Source of the DNA: CCY15215 sp039194995
GTDB taxonomy: Bacteria; Cyanobacteriota; Cyanobacteriia; Cyanobacteriales; Spirulinaceae
DNA: 64,000 nucleotides
Assembly: GCA_039194995.1 (NCBI GenBank)
Contig: JBCCVR010000005.1
Span: 18,514 to 82,513, forward strand
Direction of reading: 5' to 3'
The notes beneath the pieces are model-generated. The model was not told the DNA's origin and made no database searches. It saw only the letters and a list, made by a program, of their open reading frames with translations. Below, one piece after another: positions 9,450-17,413 of the stretch; positions within the stretch are counted from its first letter, which is position 1, and the number at the start of each line of letters is the position of its first letter. Both the position numbers and the translations under genes were made by a program.

Positions 9450-10103
9450 ATGGAAAGAAGTACGCAAGTTGTCGGAATTTTTACTAAATTCCAGCAATCC
9501 GTTCTCAATATGGCTTTGATTAATATCTGCGATAGCGAAAGCCGTGTTGGTTTGGAGATGCGCCGACAATACAATGCTTGGAAACAACTCACCGAAGAAA
9601 CCGCCCTCGATCCTTGGCACGATATTCATCAATTTACAATCTTTTTGCCCCATCCCGACCAAGCCTACGAAGATATCACGTTAGGGGAAGGACTCACATT
9701 AGGCTATAACATTGAAGTTCAACCCGTGAAAGATCGCAGCGAATTAGTTTACAATATCTTTCCGGGGGGGCATTTTGTCGTCATTCTCAAACAAAGCAGC
9801 GTAGATGCGGACTTTACCATCGCAGCGACAGGTATTTTTGTTCGTCCTCTAGCAACTTTGAGCTTAGATGCCATCGTCGATCCGAATAAGGCAGAATATC
9901 AGGCGATCGCCATCAAACACCCGATTATCAGAGACTATCCCTCCGACTGGGAAACCAAGATGAGAGCCTTTCTCAAAGGAGAACTCCCCCAAGGCGAGTT
10001 ACCGCCGGTAATCAGATACGTCGATCGCGCTCTAAATGAATATTATAGAACTCCTACTTGGAAAGATGTTTACGCAGACTCTAGCGGTTTGCTCGGTCGT
10101 TAG
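9450..10103 (+). CDS. Conserved hypothetical protein
   Basis: About 217 residues from the ATG at 9450 (MERSTQVVGIFTKFQQ). An in-frame TTG at 9387 and an ATG at 9510 (MALINICDSES) are alternative starts, and none has a clear Shine-Dalgarno sequence. The protein is soluble, with no TM or signal peptide. It has an N-terminal amphipathic stretch, a beta-rich centre (LVYNIFPGGHFVVILKQSS; FTIAATGIFVRPLATLSLD) and a charged C-terminal helix ending GLLGR. I do not recognise a domain or motif that suggests catalysis. It follows uvrA by about 115 bp on the same strand but has no evident link to repair. Codon use and composition match the neighbours, so it is likely a real, vertically inherited gene. 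Confidence 0.7.
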   Translation: MERSTQVVGIFTKFQQSVLNMALINICDSESRVGLEMRRQYNAWKQLTEETALDPWHDIHQFTIFLPHPDQAYEDITLGEGLTLGYNIEVQPVKDRSELVYNIFPGGHFVVILKQSSVDADFTIAATGIFVRPLATLSLDAIVDPNKAEYQAIAIKHPIIRDYPSDWETKMRAFLKGELPQGELPPVIRYVDRALNEYYRTPTWKDVYADSSGLLGR

Positions 10104-10174
10104 ATATCCTTGTTTTTAGGGTCAAAAACTGCCTGAATATTGCGGTAGGATATAGTCCTGCATTCGAGAATTTT

Positions 10175-10726
10175 ATGGCAACGGCAGCAGAGTATGAGGG
10201 AGCGATCGCGGCATTGGGATGGGAAGGATTGCGATCGCTTTGGCAAAATATAGAACAAGGCACTACCGATTCCTTCTGGGAGTCAGGTAAAGCCTTTGAA
10301 TACTTAGTAATACGTGCATTTCAGCTTGATGGTGCAGCAGTCAGGTATCCCTACAGCGTGCGGCTTTTTGAAGATAATGTCGAACAAATTGATGGGGCTG
10401 TCTATTGTAACGGACTTTCTTGTATAGTAGAGAGTAAAGATTTGGCGCAGAAAGTGAAAATTGAACCTATTGCCAAACTTCGCAATCAACTTTCTCGCCG
10501 TCCTGCAAGCACGATAGGCTTAGTTTTTAGCAGGGAAGGCTTTACCAACTCCGCTCGTACTCTTGTTACATTTTCTGCTCAACCGACTATTCTTCTCTGG
10601 AATGGAGAAGAAGTACAATATTCACTCGAGCAAGAACGAATCGGCGAATTTCTAACTGACAAATATCGTGCTTGTGTTGAAGAAGGCATACCCGATTTTG
10701 ATTTTAGAAGAGGAAATATACCATGA
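10175..10726 (+). CDS. PD-(D/E)XK nuclease-like protein (restriction endonuclease-like)
   Basis: 183 residues. The core fits the PD-(D/E)XK fold: an early helix with Glu (KAFEYLVIRAF, E42), then QIDGAV with Asp at 73, and a strand with the ESK motif (CIVESKD, E86/K88). A following helix (KIEPIAKLRNQLSRRP) and strand (TIGLVFSREGF) match the Mrr-like restriction core. Such proteins cleave DNA or RNA, often in defence or repair. It is the first gene of a tight pair: its TGA overlaps the ATG of the TOPRIM-like gene by 4 bp (ATGA), and AGAGGAA precedes that start. No methylase or specificity subunit is nearby. Alternative: a non-defence repair nuclease. The fold call rests on motif spacing only. 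Confidence 0.7.
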   Translation: MATAAEYEGAIAALGWEGLRSLWQNIEQGTTDSFWESGKAFEYLVIRAFQLDGAAVRYPYSVRLFEDNVEQIDGAVYCNGLSCIVESKDLAQKVKIEPIAKLRNQLSRRPASTIGLVFSREGFTNSARTLVTFSAQPTILLWNGEEVQYSLEQERIGEFLTDKYRACVEEGIPDFDFRRGNIP

Positions 10727-11277
10727 ATGCTTACATTGTTACGGAAGCTGCCTTTGACGAACATTTACTACGTCGTTTAATTCCTCAATATCTATTAGAA
10801 GATATCGGACTTTTTGCGGCTGGGGGGATATCGGCTGTTAAATCTTTTGCTCGTTCTGTGGTCGTTCGTCGTCAAATTCCTACTGTTATTGTTGCCGATG
10901 CTGAATCCGTGATACCAGAACTCATTGAATATCGCCGTCAGGATATTCAAGAAATTGTAGAAATATTAGCAATGCCGAATACTCCAGTTAAAGTCATTCT
11001 GGCAGAACCGGAAATAGATGGTATTTTATTTCACGATCGCACCATTCTTTCTCGATTATTCGGTTTCGATCCCTCCGAAGAGATTCTCAAATTGGCGAAA
11101 ATACAACCCAAACAGGCTCTAGAACAATTAATTTCCCAATCCGATCGGAAATTTAGAGATAGAAACGATGTTGTTAGTGCCTTAACGAACGAAGATATCG
11201 AAATTTTACGGGAGGCAAAAGCAATTCGAGAAACCATTGAATTTTTGCAAGAGGCACGTCAACTCGAACCTGTTTAA
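10723..11277 (+). CDS. TOPRIM-like protein coupled to the nuclease
   Basis: 184 residues. The N-terminus (MNAYIVTEAAFDEHLL) has a strand followed by a Glu, and IPTVIVADAES supplies a D-x-E pair after a second strand. These are the positions of the Glu and DxD residues in TOPRIM folds, similar in style to DUF3226/DUF4435/OLD-nuclease TOPRIMs. A third strand (VKVILAEPEIDG) and a helical C-terminus (QALEQLISQSDRKF..., EIEILREAKAIRETIEFL) complete it. TOPRIM proteins of this kind are metal-dependent nucleases paired with ATPases or other nucleases. The gene is translationally coupled (4-bp overlap) to the PD-(D/E)XK gene, so the two products probably form a complex. The TOPRIM call is tentative because the acidic motif is non-canonical. 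Confidence 0.55.
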   Translation: MNAYIVTEAAFDEHLLRRLIPQYLLEDIGLFAAGGISAVKSFARSVVVRRQIPTVIVADAESVIPELIEYRRQDIQEIVEILAMPNTPVKVILAEPEIDGILFHDRTILSRLFGFDPSEEILKLAKIQPKQALEQLISQSDRKFRDRNDVVSALTNEDIEILREAKAIRETIEFLQEARQLEPV

Positions 11278-11387
11278 TCGGAGAAAGTTTTATCGAAATT
11301 CCTCCGTTTAAAGTTTAGATTTTCTTAAGATGAAGAGAAAGGAGAAGATGATAGGCTGTGACTCGGTTGAGACCCAACGATAAAACA

Positions 11388-11633
11388 ATGAAAAGAAAAA
11401 TCTTGGCTTTCTTCGCTGTCATTATGATGGCTTTGGCAGGGTTTGCGCCACCTGCTGCTGCTTACTCTTTGAAAGATTTATATGTTGACTTAGCAAATAA
11501 CAACGCTTGTTCGCAGTGTGACTTGAGTGATGCTAACTTGAGTGGGGCTAACTTGAGTGGGGCTAAATTAAATGGGGCTAAATTCTGTGGCACCATCATG
11601 CCTAATGGTTCAGAAAAAAATGATAATTGTTAA
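11388..11633 (+). CDS. Small secreted pentapeptide-repeat protein with paired cysteines
   Basis: 81 residues from the ATG at 11388 (MKRKILAFFAV); an upstream GTG at 11358 would add ten residues ahead of the signal peptide and is unlikely. A typical Sec signal peptide (MKRK, hydrophobic core, cleavage after PPAAA) leaves a mature peptide of about 55 residues. It contains CSQC, five A(N/K)L-type pentapeptides (DLSDANLSGANLSGAKLNGAKF), and two more cysteines near the end (FCGT and the final C). The cysteines probably cap the short beta-helix through disulfides in the periplasm or thylakoid lumen. A strong terminator follows at 11661. Function unknown. Confidence 0.8.
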   Translation: MKRKILAFFAVIMMALAGFAPPAAAYSLKDLYVDLANNNACSQCDLSDANLSGANLSGAKLNGAKFCGTIMPNGSEKNDNC

Positions 11634-11660
11634 CATCCCCTAACCCAAAATAATTTGATA

Positions 11661-11689
11661 GAGGCATATAATCAAATGCCTCTTTTTTT
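11661..11689 (+). terminator. Rho-independent terminator of the small pentapeptide gene
   Basis: A 7-bp stem GAGGCAT/ATGCCTC with an 8-nt loop is followed by seven T. It lies 28 bp after the stop at 11633 and about 84 bp before codA, so it should insulate the small gene. Confidence 0.85.
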
Positions 11690-11772
11690 GTGCTTTCTCC
11701 TCGCAATTTTGCCGATCGCCCTCGAAAAATATGATATTTTGACTCTATATAAACTCGCCACAATCATCCGTC

Positions 11773-13023
11773 ATGTCAGAGTATGAATTAGTCTTGCGTC
11801 GTGCAAGAGTGCAGGGAAATCTAGAGCAAGAAGTTGATATCGGCATCGATGGGGGATATATTCAAGCCATTGTCCCCGAATTAGAGCGATCTGGGAAACA
11901 AGAAATTGATATAGAAGGAAAATTAGTATCCCCACCTTTTGTTGAATCTCACGTTCATCTCGACTCGGCTTTAACCGCAGGTGAACCCCGTTGGAATGAA
12001 AGCGGGACATTATTTGAAGGGATTCAACTTTGGGGAGAGCGAAAACAATCTTTAACCCTAGAAGATGTTAAAGAAAGGGCGATTAAAACCCTAAAATTAC
12101 AAGCCGCCCGAGGTACTCTCTTTGTGAGAACCCATGCCGATGTCAGCGAACAGAATTTAATCGCCCTAAAAGGACTCCTAGAAGTACGAGAAGCGGTGAA
12201 AGATTGGCTAACCTTACAGGTTGTTGCCTTTCCTCAAGACGGCATCTACAGCCATCCCGATAATGAAAGTTTAATGGAAGAAGCCTTGAAATTGGGCGCG
12301 GATGTCGTTGGCGGCATTCCCCACTACGAATTAACCCGCGAAGATGGCGTAAAATCCGTTCATCGCATCTTTGAACTCGCAGAAAAATATACGCGCCTCA
12401 TTGATATTCATTGCGATGAAATCGATGACGAACAAGCACGCTTTTTAGAAACTATCGCCGCTTGTGCCATCCGCACGGGAATGAAAGAAAAAGTTACCGC
12501 CAGCCATACCACTGCCTTTGGTTCTTATAATAATGCTTATGCCTATAAACTGATGGGATTTCTGCACCGCGCGCAGATTAATTTTATTGCCAATCCTTTG
12601 ATTAATATTACCTTGCAAGGTCGGACGGATACCTATCCCAAACGGCGAGGCGTGACGCGGGTTAAAGAACTGTGGCAGCAAGGATTAAATGTTAGTTTGG
12701 GTCATGATTGCATTTGCGATCCTTGGTACGTCCTAGGTACGGGGAATATGTTGGATGTTGCTGACATGGCTATTCATATTTGTCAAATGACAGGGAGAAA
12801 AGAGATCGATGCTTGTTACGAAATGATTACTCATTTTGGGGCAAAAACTTTAGATATCGAGTCAGAATATGGCATTCGCGAAGGTAAACCCGCAAACTTG
12901 ATTGTTTTAGATGCGATCGATCCCTACGATACATTACGCCGTCGCGCCACAGTTCGCCATATCATCAGTCGCGGGAGCATTTTGGCTAGTAATTCCATCT
13001 CCGAACTGCAATGGTTTGGATGA
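11773..13023 (+). CDS. codA: Cytosine deaminase-type amidohydrolase
   Basis: 416 residues, closely resembling E. coli CodA along its length, including SHVHLDSALTAGEPRWN, SGTLFEGIQLWGERK, HCDEIDDEQARF, TASHTTAFGSYN and GRTDTYPKRRGVTRVKE. The metal and catalytic residues are visible: HVH near residue 60, His in DIHCDE, His in ASHTT and Asp in SLGHDCICDPW. The enzyme hydrolyses cytosine to uracil and ammonia for pyrimidine salvage or nitrogen supply. No cytosine permease (codB) is adjacent. The second Asp of E. coli's GHDD is Cys here, so a related substrate (for example another pyrimidine or triazine) cannot be excluded. It starts at ATG 11773 and appears monocistronic. Confidence 0.93.
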   Translation: MSEYELVLRRARVQGNLEQEVDIGIDGGYIQAIVPELERSGKQEIDIEGKLVSPPFVESHVHLDSALTAGEPRWNESGTLFEGIQLWGERKQSLTLEDVKERAIKTLKLQAARGTLFVRTHADVSEQNLIALKGLLEVREAVKDWLTLQVVAFPQDGIYSHPDNESLMEEALKLGADVVGGIPHYELTREDGVKSVHRIFELAEKYTRLIDIHCDEIDDEQARFLETIAACAIRTGMKEKVTASHTTAFGSYNNAYAYKLMGFLHRAQINFIANPLINITLQGRTDTYPKRRGVTRVKELWQQGLNVSLGHDCICDPWYVLGTGNMLDVADMAIHICQMTGRKEIDACYEMITHFGAKTLDIESEYGIREGKPANLIVLDAIDPYDTLRRRATVRHIISRGSILASNSISELQWFG

Positions 13024-13028
13024 GCATC

Positions 13029-13042
13029 AGTTATCAGTTATC
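13029..13042 (-). repeat. Two GATAACT heptamers (minus orientation)
   Basis: AGTTATC occurs twice in tandem 5 bp after the codA stop. It is the same heptamer family as the arrays at 15904, 32240 and 56426, but reversed and not next to a start codon. Confidence 0.7.
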
Positions 13043-13150
13043 GGACTGCAATGAGGCGATCTCCTTTTCTGTAAAACTCGACTTTCGTAGAATTGTCATC
13101 CCGAGGAGACCTTCGCTAAACTGGCGGATAAACTTAGAAGACCAAGTACG

Positions 13151-13570
13151 ATGGCGAAAACAGAGAAAGAAAAACACGACGATTATGTAGGGAAGAGTCT
13201 ATCCTTTCCCTTGCGACGTAATATCCAAGGGGGATTTCAACTCAGTGCAGGCGATCGCAACGTTGAGGAATCTATTCGCATTATCCTCGGTACTAAATTT
13301 GGCGAACGTCTCTATCGTCCGACCTTTGGCTCTCGTCTCTCAGAATTGGTCTTCGAACCCCTCAATACTCAAACTCTACTCCGCACTCGCATTTATGTCG
13401 AAGAAGCCCTAACCATTTGGGAAGCTCGCATCGAAGTTGACGACGTTTATACCGAACCCGATCCCATTGTCGGTCGCATCGATATTATCATTCACTATCA
13501 CACAAAAGAAGGTTATAGCAAAGGTAGCATGGTTTACCCCTTCTATCTCCAAGGGGAAAAAAGCGGATAA
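13151..13570 (+). CDS. GPW/gp25-like baseplate protein of a contractile injection system
   Basis: 139 residues. It has the gp25/lysozyme-like baseplate wedge pattern: a conserved FPL near the start, SAGDRNVEESIRIILGTKFGERLYRPTFGSRL, EPLNTQTLLRTRIYVEEAL and WEARIEVDDVYTEP. Gp25 initiates sheath polymerisation at the baseplate in phage tails, T6SS and extracellular or thylakoid-anchored CIS. It is the first gene of a seven-gene co-directional cluster (13.15-26.07 kb). In a typical eCIS operon, sheath, tube, LysM and spike genes precede gp25, but here codA does. ATG start at 13151. The call is firm; what is missing is the rest of the tail. Confidence 0.9.
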   Translation: MAKTEKEKHDDYVGKSLSFPLRRNIQGGFQLSAGDRNVEESIRIILGTKFGERLYRPTFGSRLSELVFEPLNTQTLLRTRIYVEEALTIWEARIEVDDVYTEPDPIVGRIDIIIHYHTKEGYSKGSMVYPFYLQGEKSG

Positions 13571-13681
13571 AAACGCAACAAGCGCAGGATCGACCGCCCC
13601 AAGATTCAGGGCAAATCGCCCAGCCGTTACCGATTGAATGAATTACAGTAAGTGACCCGGACTTTTTAACCCGCAACGACC

Positions 13682-15898
13682 ATGGCAATGGACTTAAATT
13701 TCCTTCCCAAACTCCCTAAAGCAAATCTCGACGATCGCACCTATGACGACCTGATTCAAGAATGCTTGCTGAGAATCCCCCGTTACTGCCCGGAATGGAC
13801 GAACTTTAACCCCAGCGATCCCGGCATGACCATGGTGGAACTCTTCGCCTGGCTGACGGATCAGATGCTCTATCGCTTCAATCAAGTCCCGAGGCGCAAT
13901 TACATCACGTTTCTCGAGCTATTGGGAGTCCGCCTCAATCCCCCCAAACCCGCTCAGGTGGACGTGACCATGTATCTCAGCGCGTCTTTGCCAGAACCTT
14001 ACACCATTGCTGCAGGGGTTGAAGTCGCCACCGAACGCACCGACGATGAAGAAGCCGTCGTTTTCAGCACCAATCGTCCCCTCACCATCGGCATTCCCAG
14101 CATTCGCCACTTCCTCAGCACCCCAACCCTAGAAGAGCGTCCCCGCATTCTCCGCGATCGCTTTAGCGGTACTTGGTCTCTGCGTCCCGATGGAGAATGG
14201 GAAGGTTTGGAACTCTCCTTCTTTGACGAACGCCCCCAACCCGGCAATTGCTTCTACCTCGTCTTCGATGCCGATGCCCCTATTGCCGGGAATGTCATCG
14301 CTATCACCTTTAAAGGAGAAGGGGCAACCTCCACGGGGATCGATCCCGAACGCCCGCCCCGACATTGGCAAGCATGGAACGGCAGTACATGGGAATCGGT
14401 TTTGCTCCAAGAAAGCGACGATCGCACCCAAGGATTCAGTTTTAGCGAAATGACCCGCAATGGTGGCAATCCCTTGGCCGGGGCGGATATTATTCTTCAC
14501 TGTCCTCCCCGGTGGGTCGTGGAAACCTTCAGTACCTATCGGGGTCGCTGGCTGCGCTGCGTTTGCGACGAATTCCCCGACGATCGCCCGGACTATTTGC
14601 GCTCTCCTCGCATTGTTGGGTTGAGCGTGCGTTCCATTGGCGGCACCGTCGATGTAACCCAATCCACCCGCATCTCTAGCGAAATTCTCGGAGAAAGTGA
14701 TGGCAATCCGGGACAGACATTTCAACTGCAAAGCAGCCCGATTTTGCCTCGGGAAGATGGAGAATTTCTCTATGTTATCCCCATTGACGGCGTGCCCCAA
14801 CAGTGGCACGAAGTCCCCGACTTCTCCGAATCCACGGCCAACGACCTGCACTATACCCTCGATTCCCTCACCGGAGAAATTCAATTCGGTCCCCTCATTC
14901 GCGAACCCAACCAAATGCGCGATCGCACTAAAGCCGTAACAGAATCTTGGCGGGAATCTCGCGGCCGCCCCCAAGGAGAGGAGGGGGAAGAAGATATAGA
15001 AGTTAAAGAAACCCAATATGGCTCGATTCCTCACCGAGGGTCATCGATTATGATGGCCGCCTACCATACTGGGGGAGGCTTGCGGGGTAACGTCCAAGCC
15101 GGCACCATTCGCATTTTAAAATCTGCCGTTCCCTATATCGCCCGAGTCACCAACTACGAACACGCCCTGCACGGAGCCGATGCCGAGTCCCTCGAATCCG
15201 CCGTCATGCGAGTCCCGAAAATGCTGCGAACCCGCGATCGCGCCGTCACCGCCGAAGACTTTGAAACCCTTGCCATTAAAGCCGGACGGGGATCCATCGC
15301 CCGGGCGCGTTGTTTGCCCAGCACCACCAAAGAATCCGCAGGAACCATCGAACTGCTCCTCGTGCCTCAAATCGATTCGCGCACCCTCGACAAAGCGATC
15401 GAACGGGTTCAAGGCATTTCCCCCGAAACCCTATCCGTATCGGGTCCCCTTGTTAAACAAGTCATGGACGATCTCGACGAACGGCGATTATTGGGGGTGG
15501 AAGTCCAATGCCGCGAACCGGAATACGTCGGGGTTTCCGTACAAACGGAGATTGCCCTCGAACCCGAGTACGGGAGTGCCGTCGCCCAACAAGATATCCT
15601 GCACAAGTTGCAAGTGTCTCTCTACCGCTTTCTCAACCCCTTTATCGGCGGTCCCGACGGCAAAGGCTGGCCGTTTGGCCGTCCGGTTTATTCTTCGGAT
15701 ATCGTCACCCTCTTTCAATCCGTTCGCGGGGTACGATATCTGGGAACGATTCAACTCTTTGAATTTCGCTATGAGGATCAAAGCTGGCAGCGCAATCTAT
15801 CCCGAGACCCCGTCATCTCCCCCGGAAATTTTGGCTTGATCTGTTCTTGGAACGATCCCCAACTCCGCTCCAACCACGTTATTAATTTGATGCAATAA
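13682..15898 (+). CDS. Baseplate J-like assembly protein (TIGR02243 type)
   Basis: 738 residues, matching the long 'putative baseplate assembly protein' of eCIS and phage-tail-like loci. The N-terminus has LPKLPKANLDDRTYDDL, PRYCPEWTNFNPSDPGMTMVELFAWLTDQMLYRFN and FLELLGVRLNPPKPA. The middle is beta-rich with bulky loops, and a Glu-rich insert lies near residue 440 (QGEEGEEDIEVKE). The C-terminus has the baseplate-J sequence RTRDRAVTAEDFETLA, then FLNPFIGGPDGKGWPFGRPVYSSDI, where baseplate wedges pack. It starts at ATG 13682 (MAMDLNF), 112 bp after gp25. The stop at 15898 is 5 bp from the heptamer array that leads into the next gene. Firm assignment. Confidence 0.93.
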   Translation: MAMDLNFLPKLPKANLDDRTYDDLIQECLLRIPRYCPEWTNFNPSDPGMTMVELFAWLTDQMLYRFNQVPRRNYITFLELLGVRLNPPKPAQVDVTMYLSASLPEPYTIAAGVEVATERTDDEEAVVFSTNRPLTIGIPSIRHFLSTPTLEERPRILRDRFSGTWSLRPDGEWEGLELSFFDERPQPGNCFYLVFDADAPIAGNVIAITFKGEGATSTGIDPERPPRHWQAWNGSTWESVLLQESDDRTQGFSFSEMTRNGGNPLAGADIILHCPPRWVVETFSTYRGRWLRCVCDEFPDDRPDYLRSPRIVGLSVRSIGGTVDVTQSTRISSEILGESDGNPGQTFQLQSSPILPREDGEFLYVIPIDGVPQQWHEVPDFSESTANDLHYTLDSLTGEIQFGPLIREPNQMRDRTKAVTESWRESRGRPQGEEGEEDIEVKETQYGSIPHRGSSIMMAAYHTGGGLRGNVQAGTIRILKSAVPYIARVTNYEHALHGADAESLESAVMRVPKMLRTRDRAVTAEDFETLAIKAGRGSIARARCLPSTTKESAGTIELLLVPQIDSRTLDKAIERVQGISPETLSVSGPLVKQVMDDLDERRLLGVEVQCREPEYVGVSVQTEIALEPEYGSAVAQQDILHKLQVSLYRFLNPFIGGPDGKGWPFGRPVYSSDIVTLFQSVRGVRYLGTIQLFEFRYEDQSWQRNLSRDPVISPGNFGLICSWNDPQLRSNHVINLMQ

Positions 15899-15903
15899 GG
15901 AGC

Positions 15904-15931
15904 GATAACTGATAACTGATAACTGATAACT
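15904..15931 (+). repeat. Heptamer array (GATAACT)4 ending at a start codon
   Basis: Four exact GATAACT copies followed by GAA and then the ATG at 15935. The array fills the whole gap between the baseplate gene and the tail-protein gene, and no Shine-Dalgarno sequence remains. The same array-GAA-ATG junction occurs before trmB and before 56457. Confidence 0.95.
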
Positions 15932-15934
15932 GAA

Positions 15935-17011
15935 ATGAAAGCCAGCGAAATTCAACCCCTACGATTGCAAGTGAATTCCTTGCAAATCCCCGAAAACACC
16001 GCGCAACCGATCGATGTAGTTTGGACGGATTCGGTGAAAGTCGGCTTGTTTGGGGCAGCAATGGGGGCTGTAACCGAAGATATTTGCGAGTTGGTTATCT
16101 ATCCCGGAGACCCCTGCGAATTGCTGGTGAAATTGGAAAATCTCGGTGCCTACCCTTTGGTTTTAGATTTTGAGGTTGAGGGAGATTTTCCCCGGGATTG
16201 GTATCGCATCGGAGGAGAAGGTAACGAATTGCCCGTTGGCGGCAAAATGGAAATCGTGCTTTATTTCCAAATTGCCGACAATTATTTCGAGGATATTACC
16301 CCCCAAAATCGAGGCAAACCCCTAACTTTAGATTATCGCGGTCAAATTCAAGTCACTTATCATATCGGCTCGATGGCGGGAAAGCGCTATCAACAGTTTG
16401 CGGATTTTCAACTCTTCATCCGTCCTCGCAGCCTCTATATGAATTTCCTGCCGTCTATCTATCGGGAAATCGACCTCGTCTCTCGGCTGCTGAAAATTTT
16501 TGAAGAGGCCTTTGAACCAGATTTTAATGTTGCTTCGACCCTCTGGGCTTATTTCAATCCTCGCACGGCTTCCGAGAATATGCTTCCCTTTGTTGCCTAT
16601 TGGGTGGGATGGGAATTAACCCCCATTCTGAGCCTGAAAAAGCAACGTGCCATGATTGCCAATGCTATTGAAATTTATCGCTGGCGCGGAACGCGACGGG
16701 GGTTGCGATTTTATTTGCACCTATTTACCGATTTGCCCCTCGACGAACACCTTCCCGAAGAAGAGAAGCATATCAGCATTCAAGAACTGGGGGGACGGGG
16801 TTTTATCGTTGGCGAAGCTGAAATGGGACAGGATACCATTATGGGAGGCGGCCAACCTTTTCATTTTATCGTTCGCCTGCGTTATGAGGAGGAACTTCCC
16901 ATTGAAGAACCCATAATTCGCAAGATAATCGATGAGGAAAAACCCGCTTTTTGTAGCTATGAATTATATCTAGAAAAAGAAGATAATGCTCGAGTCAATG
17001 TTAGCGAATAA
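15935..17011 (+). CDS. Tail protein I-like (TIGR02242) with N-terminal Ig-like domain
   Basis: 358 residues. Residues 30-165 form a beta-rich, Ig-like domain (VIYPGDPCELLVKLENLG...DWYRIGGEG). Residues 170-270 carry the TIGR02242/gpI pattern: LYMNFLPSIYRE, LLKIFEEAFEP, FVAYWVGWELTP and NAIEIYRWRGTRRGLRFYLHLFT. A beta-rich tail ends at 355. In CIS this protein sits at the baseplate periphery next to baseplate J, which is the neighbour here. The added N-terminal Ig domain resembles the N-termini of the two later membrane proteins (21005 and 23380), suggesting a shared docking module. It is preceded by a heptamer array rather than a normal ribosome site. Confidence 0.88.
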   Translation: MKASEIQPLRLQVNSLQIPENTAQPIDVVWTDSVKVGLFGAAMGAVTEDICELVIYPGDPCELLVKLENLGAYPLVLDFEVEGDFPRDWYRIGGEGNELPVGGKMEIVLYFQIADNYFEDITPQNRGKPLTLDYRGQIQVTYHIGSMAGKRYQQFADFQLFIRPRSLYMNFLPSIYREIDLVSRLLKIFEEAFEPDFNVASTLWAYFNPRTASENMLPFVAYWVGWELTPILSLKKQRAMIANAIEIYRWRGTRRGLRFYLHLFTDLPLDEHLPEEEKHISIQELGGRGFIVGEAEMGQDTIMGGGQPFHFIVRLRYEEELPIEEPIIRKIIDEEKPAFCSYELYLEKEDNARVNVSE

Positions 17012-17413
17012 AAACTTTGCCAGAGAATATCTCAATTATGTTGTAATCTTTACATCCCTTCATGGAACTGCGATCGCGGAAAAGACAGGGTAGAATCAAA
17101 AAAAATAAGCAATTCTCTAGAAAGTAGTTCTTTTGAACTAAGTTACAAGAGAACGTAATGAAAGGGTTAAGTCCGATTTAATTTTCCCAAAAAAGAGGAG
17201 AGGAAAATTCTTGATTTCCCCGGTTCATTAATTTCTCTGGATCGTTGATTTTTCTGGGGAATTGGCAACTCCCAATTGCAAATGCAGAAAACCGCATTGA
17301 AGGCATCTCACCCGATGATTTCAATGGTAAGATTTTGTTGCTCCCACGTCTTCCCGTTCCGTTGTTGGTTCTTTGCTGTTTGACATTCTCTCGACCGTTT
17401 ACTTGAATTACCG
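17012..17413. other. 402-bp gap with a nested hairpin at 17113-17153
   Basis: No coding frame is convincing here. Positions 17125-17140 form TAGTTC-TTTT-GAACTA, nested inside TTCTCT (17113) and AGAGAA (17148). This could be an attenuator or an operator between the baseplate genes and the collar/DUF4159 gene, dividing the cluster into two transcription units. A CGATCG site lies at about 17072. No T-run follows the hairpin, so it is not a standard terminator. Confidence 0.4.

Noticed and set aside
14129..15034. A 301-residue open frame antisense to the baseplate gene.
   Set aside because: It mirrors a GC-rich coding strand and contains no recognisable domain, while the sense strand is a clear baseplate protein.
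13151..17011. Reading the baseplate genes as a prophage.
   Set aside because: No integrase, terminase, portal, capsid, holin or phage repressor is present, and the TIGR02243/TIGR02242-like proteins are typical of cyanobacterial injection systems. Gene composition resembles the host.
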